From positions 4,278,001 through 4,342,000 of the forward strand of contig JAXRKN010000036.1 of assembly GCA_038502055.1 (NCBI GenBank): a stretch of DNA of 64,000 bases, in the 5' to 3' direction. This DNA is from Tanytarsus gracilentus. Taxonomy: Eukaryota; Arthropoda; Insecta; Diptera; Chironomidae. Under the pieces are notes generated by a model. The model saw nothing but the letters and a program-made list of their open reading frames with translations. It had not been told where the DNA came from and made no database searches. Positions 11,691-22,931 of this stretch are shown here, piece by piece. The translations under genes were made by a program, and so were the position numbers. Every line of letters begins with the position of its first letter. The first letter of the stretch is position 1.

Positions 11691-14600
11691 TGCTAGAATG
11701 AAACTAAAATTTTAAATTTTCGTTTCAAGCTATATCTATTTGATATAGTTAGCGACTCAGTGTTTCCGTATTTTGTAAATATATTTTTTGCTATGTTTGA
11801 CGTTCTTAAAGTTTTTATTTAAACAATTGGTTAATCCGAAAAACAAAAACGCAATTTAACTTGTTAAAGATTTTAACAAGCAAAAAAATTAATAAACGTC
11901 TTTGACTTTAATAAGTCACCTTTGGTAAAATTGTGATTTGAAGTCATGATTTACAACTACACACAAAAGTAGTCAGTTGAGTTAGTCGTCACTAGTGATA
12001 AGCTGGATTTAAAACAAAAATATTGACTAATTTGAACGCCTTCGGAATCATAAAAATCATCCTCCAAAATTTTTGTTTTTCATGTATGATCTTGACAGAT
12101 AACAACTCAATTAGCTTTGCAAAAAACATAGTAAAATTCTCACCTGTTCGTTAAGAAAGTCAATAAGCATTTTAGGGTTTAAATATTTATTCATCTTGAA
12201 TATGAAACATTCCTTATGAATATTTCATTTTTGATCTTTAAAAGTCAAAATAAAGTCAAAATAAAAGTAAAATAAAATAAGAATAAAAGCTAAAATTATC
12301 CTAAAATCTTTAACAACCAATTTTTTGTAAGCGATAAAAAAATTTATATTCACTTATTTATTGTGATGAATGAATTTATGGGGGATCGTTTTCACAATGA
12401 CTAGGAATTCTGTCTGCGATTTTTCTATTTTTAGCCACTTACGACCGGAGAAAAAATGAAGTTAGAAAAAAATTCCCGTTCAGTTATAAATCATTATAAT
12501 TGACACGTTGTTATAAAGCAAGAGAACAATTTTCTTTCCCAGGGGAAAATGTTCTTGATTGCGTAAATTTACCAACTGATACTCGTTACTTGCAAATGAA
12601 GAGAAAATGTTTTCCATAAATCTCAAAAAAAAACAATAAATACTTCAATTTTCCTTCATTTTTAATCAATCGAAAATCGTCAATGAATTACATGGCAACA
12701 TACAAAAATAATTGCTGGTGAAACCTCAAAGTCATTGTGCTCTTTTTCCAATTAATCTCATTACTTTCATTTTCCTCATTAGAACACCAAAAATCAGTTT
12801 ACATCTAATGAGATTGTTAGAGTCCTTTGGACAAAGAAATGCGGAAGCCATCATGCGATAAAAATCTTTCTGACAAAAAAATGTTCATTAAAATAAAGAA
12901 AAGCATCAAAAATTTTATAAAGAGGTTAAAAATATCTCAATTTATTTCACACACAAAAATTCATCAATTTTCTTCTAAATCGAATTCAAAAATGCGATTT
13001 TCGAGTGGAAATGAAAATGTTGCACATGAAGCAAATATAATTGCATTATCTTGTTATTCTCGAGCACACACATTGTGGAGATATATCCGAAAAATATACA
13101 AATTTGCTATACATGTGAAAACATTCCATGTGACATAAACAACATTGAATACTGTTTATCTAGCGATAGTGTCATAAATGTACGAAATAAACGAATTGGT
13201 TTTATATTGTGAGCTTGCATGCATATTCACATTTATGAGATTGTCATTGAGCATACGATGGTGCTGATGATGATGTTGATATTGAGACATTCGTCATCGT
13301 TACTGTGAAAATTTACTCATTTATCATTAAGCGAGTGAAAATTTCTAGGCTTAACGATTGTTTAATTAAGTTTTGACTCGAGGCGCTGTTTTCTTTCATA
13401 AACAAATATTTTGGTGCTGCTATCACTAATTACAAATCGATATAGGATTTATGACACATGTTTTCCATTTGACACATTATTAAGGCTTGCGGTTAACTTG
13501 AATGGATAAGAGTAAGAAGTCATTTCTGACATATTTCAAGGAAGGACTGATGAGAAAAATAAATGGAAAAAGTTTACTTTCTCTCTGACTTTTGCCATCA
13601 ACGGTAACAACATCAACATACAGTTAATTTAATACATGCATTGAATTTATAATTTTTCTTCCTTTTTTAATGTTGTGTGAGTGCTTTTGGCTTACCTAAA
13701 AGTAGAACTTTTGAAGAAGGATGTGATAAATGATAAAAGTCAGCATTATTGTGTGAATGCATTGTATTGAATTTAACTAATATTTTAAAAGAGATTGGAG
13801 GAAAATTTTTGTTTTTTAAAAACACATTTTAAAGTTTGAAATGCAAATGATAAATTTTCATCAAAACCTTCCCATGTGTACTGACGCATAATTAATTGAC
13901 TATTGATCATAAAATTATGTGCACTAGCAATAATGAGGCACTCATAATAATAACAACGCGGTGAAGCAACATTTGTGATTTAACAGAAATAAATTTAAAT
14001 ATTTTTGCCTCAAAAATTAACGCACAAAATAACATTTTCTATTTTTCGACGTGAAAAATAATAATTTATGAGTGCTTCATTTGCACAGCACATCATGACA
14101 TGAAAGTTTAATCATTTTTGAATTATAATTTTTAATTGGCTGACCTCACTTTATGTGTGAAACCAAAAATTTATTTCATTACAACTAAACATGTTGAAAT
14201 TTCCTCGAAAACATTAAAAACTTAAAATATTTTTAAGCCGCTCGGCAACTCAATAAATTAATTCAGCTCTCTCTAAATTTCAATTTTCAACGAGGAAAAA
14301 CTTTTCGATGAAAACCATTCGTTAATCCTTTATTCCATATTTTCAATGTCCGTCGTCATGGGAAAGCGGAAAGCCTCGAAGCTCACTTAATTAGCAAACA
14401 TTTTTCATTATTCCTTCGTTCTTTTTCGATGAAAAGTTTTCGCGGGGTGCGATGAAAAATGAGTTGATTGAGTACAAAACTCATTCCATGTAAAAAAGCT
14501 ATTGAAAATGCATCTGTTGATGGGAAATGCAAGCCTCAGAGGGAGATAAAGTTTTAGCCTCGTCATTAATGATATGGCAATGGTGGTTATACAGGTGCTG

Positions 14601-15937
14601 ATAACGCTAATGTGCAGTGACTGTCGATGAGATGAAAAGCGCTCTGTTGTAGATTATTAAAATTAAGCCAGACGAATATTTCCATAGCAACAGTTCACAT
14701 TGATGATATGCTCAACGATCGAATTGCATTTTGGGTATTTGCCATTTATAAACAACTTTTCCCATGCAACGGAAGCCCGCAAGCTATAAAGTTTGCGCGA
14801 GAAAAACTTTTTCATAATATGCAAAAAGTTACTTTGCACCTTCATTGTAAAAAATTTTCCATCGGGGATTTACATTGTCCATGTGTGTGGCTGTGAGTGT
14901 GTTGCATTTTTCCTAATTTTACTGTCACACACTGCCTTATCCATTCGCGCATGGATAAAGTTCTGCAGCATTATTGTCTCGAAGCCACGATAAAAATACA
15001 ATTTTCACCTCTTGGTGTCAGCTAGCTTGCGTTAGGTGGTGATGGTTATTTTATGCTCGTAAAAGAAAGGCGTGAAAACTTTTTCTGAATTTTTAAAAAT
15101 TCAACAAAACACTAAAAGTTTAACGAAGGTTTAAAATTTTTTTCTTATAAAATAAAATCCAAAAGTTCATATCCATGCAAAGACTATCACATTTCACACA
15201 TACGAACCATAATGTTGACTATGACGACGTTATATGATAGAGGTGAATGTTATATATTTTCTTACGATATGAAAACGTGCCACGTTTGCCATTGCAATCC
15301 CGCCTAATGCTATTAAATTCCAGCAACGTGAAATAAATTGCTTGTTAGCGACCACAACAAATTCCGATAAGCGAATAGTGAGCAGGATCGCGCAAAACCA
15401 AACAACAGAAGCTTTTTCCAATATTTTATGGCCATTATATGCACACGAGAGAAGATCATAAAATTAAATTTTTCGCTCCCTATCATAATTTTTCACTTTT
15501 CGCATATCCTCCGAAGTTCTGGGTGGCAAAAGTGCAAAAATATGTACATAAATAAAATCTCATACATTGTTGGATGTGAAATTTATTGGCCAGGCAATGG
15601 TTTTTCATTGTTTTGCTCCTGCCATCGTCACAAGTCGCTGATGGTCGGGATTGCATTCATGTATCATGTAAAATGGCAGACCGCTCCTCATTTTATGGTT
15701 CACAAATAAAGTTTATACGCATTTGAACTTTTCGAGTCAAAAACTTTTGAAAATTAATTTCAACAGATTTTATATATAATAAGCCATAATTTAATTGTGA
15801 TTCTCCCAAAACTCTTCAATTTCAAATCAACTGAAATAATATTTTTCACAAATATATCCATCAGAAAGCCAACGTGATGTGTAAACAAGATTAATTTCAA
15901 TCTCAATACACTGATTGCACTTTTCACTCGACCGTAA
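11691..15937. other. AT-rich non-coding stretch upstream of the esterase
   Basis: Contains the esterase's 5' flank (TATATC- and GATATAG-type words about 50-70 bp before its ATG) and then long AT-rich sequence without supported exons. A small imperfect direct repeat of AAAGTCAAAATA-type units lies near 12240-12290. Frames at 12827-13138, 14663-14993, 15230-15421 and 15428-15709 have random composition and no splice support. Confidence 0.5.
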
Positions 15938-16046
15938 CCACATGAAGATGAAAAGCAATTTTTATATGTACGGCAAGAACTTGTTGCACATTTTACTCAC
16001 ATAATTTATAAATTTAAGCTGCAAAATAAATATGACAAGTTTATAG

Positions 16047-16171
16047 GGGAAAATCCTCTTAGTGTTGCACCTACCAAGCGCTATGATAAGGTGCTGGTAC
16101 GTGATCATGTTGAGTTGGAAGAACGCAGATCATGTTCTCTCTCAGATTTATCTTTAAAAGCTTTCTTGTAA
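16047..16171 (+). other. GC-richer open island, possible terminal exon or conserved element
   Basis: This ~125-bp patch is clearly GC-richer than its surroundings. In one plus-strand frame it is open and ends in TAA at 16169-16171; the peptide reads GENPLSVAPTKRYDKVLVRD and continues through an acidic ELEERRS to a SLSDLSLKAFL terminus. An AG at 16045-16046 could be the acceptor, but the preceding pyrimidine tract is poor. The frame stays open upstream to about 15938 without any ATG. The opposite strand is also open for ~33 codons. It may be the last exon of a gene with distant upstream exons, or a conserved non-coding element or RNA. I cannot tell which. Confidence 0.3.
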
Positions 16172-18755
16172 AACGAATTGCTCACTTAATGTCTCTTAGA
16201 TTAATATCAATGGATATTTTACACTTTTTAAGACATTTCAAAAAGAACTTTGTAAATTACGTCGCTCTAAAAATTTGATAAAAAAATCATCATTTTGTTA
16301 TTAAATTCTATTTAACATGAAAATTTATGTCACTTTATTTCTTCATTGATTTATTATGATCTCATAAGAAAATGGAAACTTTGATAGAACAAAAAAGAAA
16401 TCAAATGTCGCTCGCTAACAGCATCATTTCATTTGGATCATGCGAGTTTTATTGACGTCAAAATTGATGATGCCACAATGAGCTAGTGAAGCAGTGCCGC
16501 AATAAAAACAGCGAGAGACATTGTGAAATGAAGAGGAAGCTCGATTTTATTATTATGGAGTGACTATGACGATAGACATTGAAAACATATCGAATTCATT
16601 TGTGGAAAATTTGATTGAACTTTCGCGTTCAAAAATAAAAAAATATGCTTTGACCTTTTCAGCAATTTTTTCCGCCCCTACAGGTTTCATAAATTATTTA
16701 CAATTTTAGGATTTTTAATTAATGACCAATTATGCAAATTTCCATTGCGTACGCTTTGATATGGTGATTGCGGATCGTTAATGGTAAAATTCAATAAAAA
16801 GCTCAATACTGTCTAAAATTTAAGTTTTATTCAATTTTAACCTCGCAACCACCATAAAATATTTTTCATTTCATTAATGTGAAATTTAATAATCAAAAAC
16901 ATAAATAATTAAGTTCATTACTCTTTTGATGGTGGTGCTTTATTTCATCTTTTATAAAATTCAAATCAGCTTTATTAAAAAACATTTAAAAATTTTTGTT
17001 TATTCTCCTCATTGCATTAAAACCGTTTTAAAACCAATGCAATTAATTTATGAAATAAAAAAATCGTTTATCTCTCACAGCCGAAGTGCATTAAAATTAT
17101 TTTTCTCGTCTGAAGTCATGAACGTTGCGCGAATAAAGTCCGACAATAGTGTTAATTAAAGAGGCCATATATTTTGAATTGCACCCTCTAGGCACAATGC
17201 GGGTAGCATACACATATGAGGCAATAATTTGTGCAACTTTATCATAAACATTCGAATAAATTATGACAATTAATACACGCGACAATTTATATTTCGTGCG
17301 TTCATTTATCAGCAATTTGCGCCTCTGAAATATTTTTCATATTTAATTTTTAAGTTGCCATGAATTAAATGATGATAAAAACGGCAGTTTAATTTATGAC
17401 TTCGACATGTTGAAATAGGTCGACTTAATGGTGCTTTTACAAGAAACTGCCATCATAACTATTCAGAATTTTAATTTACATTTGCATACAGAGAACATCA
17501 GCAGGAAATTTTACTATCGAAGCTTTTCTTATGAAGAGAGATTGGCTTCTCTCATGGGTTTAATATTTTGTCTGCTGCAAATTGAGTATGATTATGTTAT
17601 GTCATGCCAGTTTAAGTTGCGAGAGCAAAATGAAGCGTTAAATGTTGTCACATTGTAAAATTTTATGGTTTCAACATGCAACATGGCAAAATGCATCTGA
17701 AGCAAAATCAGGGAGAAGATGCCAAGGGAGATAATTTTATTAGATATGTCTTCACTTCATGAGTGTTTGAAATTTTAAGGATTAAGGGGGAGAATTATGT
17801 GAGTTTTTAAGGTTCATTGAAATTTTTTTGCAAAAACTATTTTACCTCGAAAATTATTTAACATGATTCAGACGTAATTTTTAAAGTACACCCACTCTTA
17901 TTCCTGTCATTTGATTTCCATTATTATATTTTTGTGACACTCTCTCCCATGTCTGCATGTCTCATATTTGAAACAAATATGTTTATGACACTGGCAAGAT
18001 TGTAAAATGTCATCTCTATTTTAGTGCACTGTCACATAATAATAGGCAATATAATAATAGGAAATGATATAGGAATATTTTCAAACAATCATTTAACATT
18101 TCAAGAAGGAAATATTGAGACAAAAACTATACGAAGATTTACACTCGGATGTCCATTCAATTGTCTTGCCAAAAATTTTGCACAACAAAAAATTTTTCTT
18201 TACCCCGACAAGATGAATAACTATTGCAAAAAGAGCAGACAAGCGTGAATATAATGGAAGAAAAAATTATGCAACTTCGCAATTTTTTCTGCTTACTTAT
18301 AATTCACCATTTCCGAAGATTCTACGATACATTGAAAGTTTTATGTTCCCTGTGAGAAAAATCATTGCACTGATTACCGAATAATCTCTTGCTGATTTCT
18401 TTTTATGGCATTTAAAGAAAGGAAATCATCTTTAAAACATGAAGCTGATGAAAATGTATTAAATTATCGTATAAAGGATTGATTGCATCTGGCATTAACT
18501 GTAAATTTGAGAGCTTATAGAATATACATAAAAAGAATTTAAAATTTTAGAAACAGAAAGCATAATTAATACTTTCAAAAAATCATATTTAAAACTTTTC
18601 AAAATTTTAGACTTTTAAGTCAAATTGTGTTGAAAAATCTTTTACGTGATAAATTCGTTGAAAATAATTTTTTTATTGATTCAATTGTGACAAAAGAAAC
18701 CTTAAAAGCAAAATAAAATAAAACTCAGCACATATGCGAAAAAAAAGTTGAAGAA
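16172..18755. other. AT-rich non-coding stretch
   Basis: No supported exon. Frames at 16926-17159, 17097-17315, 17428-17658 and 18024-18248 are short and random-looking. Confidence 0.5.
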
Positions 18756-18762
18756 GTAAAAA
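18756..18762. repeat. Left target-site duplication GTAAAAA
   Basis: Matches 22925-22931 outside the other end of the 4.16-kb transposon. Confidence 0.75.
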
Positions 18763-18773
18763 GGGGGGCGGAC

Positions 18774-18895
18774 GACTAGTATATAAATTTTATATACTTT
18801 ATATACCTCAAAAATATAAAAATATAAATGAAGTATATAAAAATATAAATTTATTTAAAAATGTAAATTTATATTTTTATATACTTTAAATACTT
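18774..18895. repeat. Left subterminal ATATAAA array
   Basis: A/T-only repeats of TATATAAA and ATATAAATTT units just inside the left terminus. They include a 28-bp-scale direct match to the array inside the right terminus, as expected for subterminal transposase-binding or spacer repeats. Confidence 0.65.
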
Positions 18896-19267
18896 TTTTC
18901 AGGACTTTATTGAAAAAAAAAACATCTAGACAAATTTTTATGCGTAAAAAAAATGAAGGAACTTATTAAATGATTTTTTAAACCAAAAACCTCTTTTCTT
19001 ATTCTTCTTTATGAAGTTTAAACATGGTTTAAAATTATTTTTAAGGTAAACGAATTAAAACTTTTTTAAGTGTTTAATCGCCACACACCTCTTTAAAAAT
19101 ACAGCCACGTGATCATGTCTATGAGTATCTTGTATCTCTTTCAGTCATGCCTCACTCTCATCAGAAGAGTGAAATCCTCTCAATTTTAAACTCAATAATT
19201 TTTAAGCCATCTTGTGTTGACAGTCTAAATTTTCGTATTGCTAAAGCAATTAAATTAATTTTAAAAA

Positions 19268-20278
19268 ATGTTTATGAATAACTTGAAGGATATAATCGAG
19301 CCTGATGTACTAGTAAGTGCATAAATTAATTTTTTGATAGCTTAAAAAACATTTAAAACTATTTTTTTAGAAGTTTTGGAAAAATGTCACCAACTTCATC
19401 CAATTTGATGAAATTGCATGCTTAATATTAATAGCGAACGGTTTCACCAATTTAACATCTTTCACCGATTTTTCCGTCGAAGACACTTTCGAGAAAGACT
19501 TGGCGGTGGAATTGAAAAATCTCGCAAATTCACCAATTGGGCAGAGGATTGAAAAATTGACAAACAAGGACTTGAATAACTTTAATTTTTCTCTTGGACT
19601 GAAATCAACTATCCGCAACATTGTTCGTCTCCTTTCCAAAATGGATGCCGAAAAGTTTAATGAAAAAAAAAACATTGCAGGAGAAAAAGAGATGTTAGAG
19701 TCAAATGAATGTCAAGGAACTCGTAAGCGAAAATATGCAACCAATCTCGACCCATCGACTGATTACACTTCGGAACTAATGACACGTCTTGTTAAAGTGC
19801 TTAGCATTGCTGATCCTTTTCTTAACCCTCAGATTGTCATCAAGGAAACATTGACAACAGCAACTAAAAGAGAATACACAATCAACTGCGTTTTTTGTAC
19901 GAGCCCTTCTGATCCAGAAATTGAAGCGCCAGCAACATCTCAACAAAGCAGTGAAGAAACGCGTCAGTTCAAAGTTTCTGTGTATATGAGCGATGGATAT
20001 ACACGATATGCATTGGGGAATTTCGTAAAGCATTTAAGCAAACATGATGGACCGGCAAAAAACATTCAGGAGCAAAAGGTAAATATATGAGCGTATCGAA
20101 AAAGTTTTATACTGTTACGTGAATTCACACAAATTTTAATTTAAAAAATTCACAATTTTCATCGTAGAAAAAAAATCCTCGCGGCAAAAGAACATCCAAA
20201 AGTTCTCGAAATTCAGAGAATGAAGAAACGTTGACAGATGTAAATGAGTCACAATTATTAGATGTTGAAGACGACTAG
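19268..20278 (+). CDS. Transposon-encoded zinc-finger-like protein
   Basis: Three exons: 19268-19312, 19371-20078 and 20168-20278, joined through short introns (donors GTAAGT and GTAAAT) without loss of frame; 287 residues. A putative zinc site in exon 2 has spacing C-x2-C-x44-H-x3-H (NCVFC ... NFVKHLSKHD), similar in layout to BED- or THAP-type DNA-binding domains of transposases but with no exact match I know. The N-terminal ~100 residues are helical and charged; the C-terminal exon is basic (KKNPRGKRTSKSSRN) then acidic, which could be a nuclear-localisation tail. The frame is intact, unlike the transposase that follows. Exon 2's phase-0 donor would also be compatible with the acceptor at 20434-20435, so a longer spliced product joining the transposase is possible. 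The likely role is recognition of the transposon ends (inference). Confidence 0.75.
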
Positions 20279-20435
20279 AGCTCCTTAAATTATCATTCCA
20301 ACCTGCATTTCAATTTAAAAAAAATTAATATTATCGAATATTTATGTTAGGAAATCACGTTTCAGAAAAACTTCCTATTAATAAAATAATAAGATTTAGA
20401 ATGAATATGTGAATGCCTTCTTAATATTTTTAAAG

Positions 20436-22213
20436 GAACTTTTACAAGTCGAGGGTGAAAGTTTGGAAGAAGATTCTGATGAACTCATGATGAGACTCCA
20501 AAAAAGGATAAAAATTGATGGGAATTTACGCTGTAAAATAGACCAGATGATTTCAAATCCAGGAGAAACTTTTAAAAATCCGTTTACCTATTATTCACAA
20601 CTTGTTGAACAGACAAATAAAAGAGGTAACAACGGCAACCGTTTCAATAAAGACCTGCAACCTTTCAAAGATTTTTGCACTTATCTATATTTGAAAGGAA
20701 CTTCAAGCTATCAAGGACTTTTTCTTAACGCCATTGTGCCCTCCGTAAGCACTTGTAAAACAGAGATCGTTAGCAAAGCTAAATTTGAACCTGGAAAAAT
20801 TTATCTTGAATCACTTTTTTCTCTCTTGGATTCATATGATATCACATGTGACGAAATCATCATTCAAGAGGACGCTACAAGAAAATCAAATTGAGGTAAT
20901 ATTGGCTCTCTAAATATAGTGCCAGCCAAACACTCCGAAAAAATCAGAAGTTCAAATAAAAAAAGCATATGCAAAACTAACCAATTGAAATTAAAACTTT
21001 TAAAATATATATTAAAAACAGGAGCCGTAAGAATCAGCACCTAAGAAGATCGAAGAATGATTTCTGTAGAATAAAAAGAGAATTTTTTTTGTGCCGATGC
21101 AGATCCAAGACAATTTGGAGCTATGAAATTTTTATCACATTTTGGAACTTCTTTCACTGAAAAGGGTCTCTGTACTTCACTTTTCTGTTCCCCTGAAGAA
21201 CCTGACACAATAGATTGTCTAACGGATACTTTGCATCTTTTAAACAATCTTAAAAATAGATTGACAGATCCAACCAGTCAACTCATGCTTGGAAAGTATT
21301 TTGTGAGCATTAATTTTTTAAAAATCCTTGTAAATCTCTCAGATGTCACACGAAACGATCATTTGCTCAGATCTCAAGACATTGGCACATTTGATACCAC
21401 TAAAGACAAGATGAATACAGATGCGACTCGCCGAATTTGTGAACCACACATTATTGAGCTATTGAAAAAAGTGCCAGGTAGTGAAGGAACTATTTTATAC
21501 CTTAAAATTATGCGATATATCTTTATTGCTTTCATTGATATGGATACAAGCGATGAAGACAGAATTTATCATGCCTTTTTTGTTTTACGCATTATAAGGA
21601 CATGGCGAAACAATGTAAAAACAGGCGAAAGATTTTTCAAAATATAAAGTCATGGGAACTCAAGGCTCTCGTACATATTAAAAGGAAAAGGAAAATCATA
21701 CTTAGGAAAAAGGACGAAGAAACTTTTAGAGGATTACGATCAATGGGATCTTATCATCTTACACAAATTAACTTCACAGTGAAAGAAGCTCTAGAGAAAT
21801 TAAATCGAGTGTCTAAAATCAATGAGATTACCAGCAAGCATAAAGATAAATTTAATTTTCCTGAGAATCAAAAGTTGAAATCTGATCTTTCGCAATTTAG
21901 CATTGTGCGTACGGAACCACCAGAAAAGACAAATATTCATAAAGTAATTAAGCAAAGTTACAAAGATGCCAAAGAGGCTTGCCGTTTAATCGGAATGGAA
22001 ATTTTAAACGAGTGTGATCCGGCAAAATTTTTGAGCAAACCAAAATTATCAAATGAGCAAGAGGAAGTTGAAACATATATATCAGAAGCATATGGAGGAG
22101 ATCAAGAAGAAAATGAAGATGCTTTTAATTGCGATTTTTCCACAATTGATGTAGACGGAAAAAAATTTGAAGTTAAAAGTACCAACGAAGTTCAGGTTAT
22201 AAATTTAAATTAA
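20436..22213 (+). pseudogene. Decayed transposase of the 4.16-kb element
   Basis: Coding fragments in order: 20436-20894 (acceptor AG at 20434-20435), about 21103-21647 (acceptor GCAG at 21099-21102) and 21602-22213 in a different frame. The first fragment ends in TGA one base before a GTAATA donor whose phase would fit the second fragment, so a single stop separates them. The second and third are offset by a frameshift, and a stretch between TWRNN and EETFRGLRSMG seems missing. Motifs such as QLMLGKYFVSINFLKILV, an Arg-Ile-x-Arg-x-Trp-Arg segment, EETFRGLRSMG and INFTVKEALEKLNRV resemble, from memory, unnamed transposase-like proteins repeated in aphid, Hydra and other animal genomes. The Glu of ExxFRxxRS is my guess for a catalytic acid. 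The copy is inactive. Confidence 0.65.
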
Positions 22214-22492
22214 AAAGAAAATATGCCTTCAATCTCTATTTAGAACCTCTTTTTGCAAGAAAGAGGGAAAAATAACAAAAAAAAAAAAATAGGATCTCAG
22301 CGAAGAAAAAAAAAAACGAAGAATCTTAGGTAAATAAAAAAAAAGAGAAGCAAAGATAATACTGATGAGTCCTACGTGCACAGCACTACAGGGAGACTAC
22401 GTCTGTTAAAATAATAAGGAATGGATGCAATCATGGTAAGAGAAATGAAAAATCTCTAATGATAAGAAAAAGAAGAATCGCCATCCAATGTT

Positions 22493-22693
22493 TTGAGATT
22501 AAAGAATGAAACGCAAGTATCACCATGTTGTCTCATTTCCCAAGAAGGTGTTCTAAGAAACTGCGAGAAAGAAACGTACTTCCGTGTAAGTCAATATGTA
22601 GCAAGTGCTAAAAAGCAAGGTATATCCCTAAATCATGACATGGTTCTAAATTCAGACATTATGCAAAAGTTAAAATCACTGTTAATGTTGTGA
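22493..22693 (+). other. Residual open frame inside the transposon
   Basis: A 66-codon open frame (CCLISQEGVLRNCEKETYFR region) between the transposase fragment and the right terminal array. Its composition is more coding-like than the surrounding sequence, so it may be a remnant of the transposase C terminus or a third exon set. I find no motif. Confidence 0.3.
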
Positions 22694-22782
22694 AACTTAT
22701 TTTAAAGAAATTAATAAAAAGTCCTCTAAAAAGTTTCCGATTTAAAATTGAGTAAATTTCCAGGTAAATTTCGATTTAAAAG

Positions 22783-22910
22783 TATATAAAAATATAAAAA
22801 ATATAAAAAATATAAAAAATATAAAAAATATAAAAAATATAAAAAATATAAATGAGGTATATAAAAATATAAATTTTAGATTTTTATATACCCAAAAAAT
22901 TTATATCCAA
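22783..22910. repeat. Right subterminal array with (AAAAAATAT)n
   Basis: About seven tandem copies of a 9-bp AAAAAATAT-type unit (about 22783-22851), followed by the word shared with the left array and then ATTTATAT up to the right terminal repeat. The tandem expansion is specific to this end. Confidence 0.75.
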
Positions 22911-22924
22911 GTCGTCCGCCCCCT

Positions 22925-22931
22925 GTAAAAA
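22925..22931. repeat. Right target-site duplication GTAAAAA
   Basis: Matches 18756-18762. A one-base uncertainty remains at the boundary. Confidence 0.75.

Larger units (their letters stand above)
18763..22924 (+). mobile_element. 4.16-kb DNA transposon with a zinc-finger-like gene and a decayed transposase
   Basis: Both ends carry the same inverted terminus: GGGGGCGGACGACT at the left (18764 onward) and its complement AGTCGTCCGCCCCC at the right. The match continues imperfectly into ATATAAATTTT. The word GTAAAAA lies directly outside both ends (18756-18762 and 22925-22931), a 7-bp target duplication; an eighth base is ambiguous because the outermost terminal base differs (G versus A). Inside each end is an AT-rich array of ATATAAA units sharing the word GTATATAAAAATATAAATTT. 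Plus-strand genes fill the interior: a spliced zinc-finger-like protein (19268-20278), then transposase pieces (20436-22213). The 7-8-bp duplication and an ExxFRxxRSMG-type motif suggest a distant P-like or other DDE/D group. I cannot name the superfamily with confidence. Confidence 0.85.

Noticed and set aside
15230..15421. 63-codon minus-strand frame with a signal-like N terminus (MEKASVVWFCAILLTIRLSE)
   Set aside because: The remainder has no cysteines or domain pattern typical of small secreted proteins, and no promoter or continuation was found.
15428..15709. 93-codon plus-strand open frame
   Set aside because: Mixed hydrophobic/His-rich composition without motif; probably chance.
19367..20033. 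Antisense open frames over the transposon's first gene
   Set aside because: They mirror the well-supported spliced plus-strand gene.
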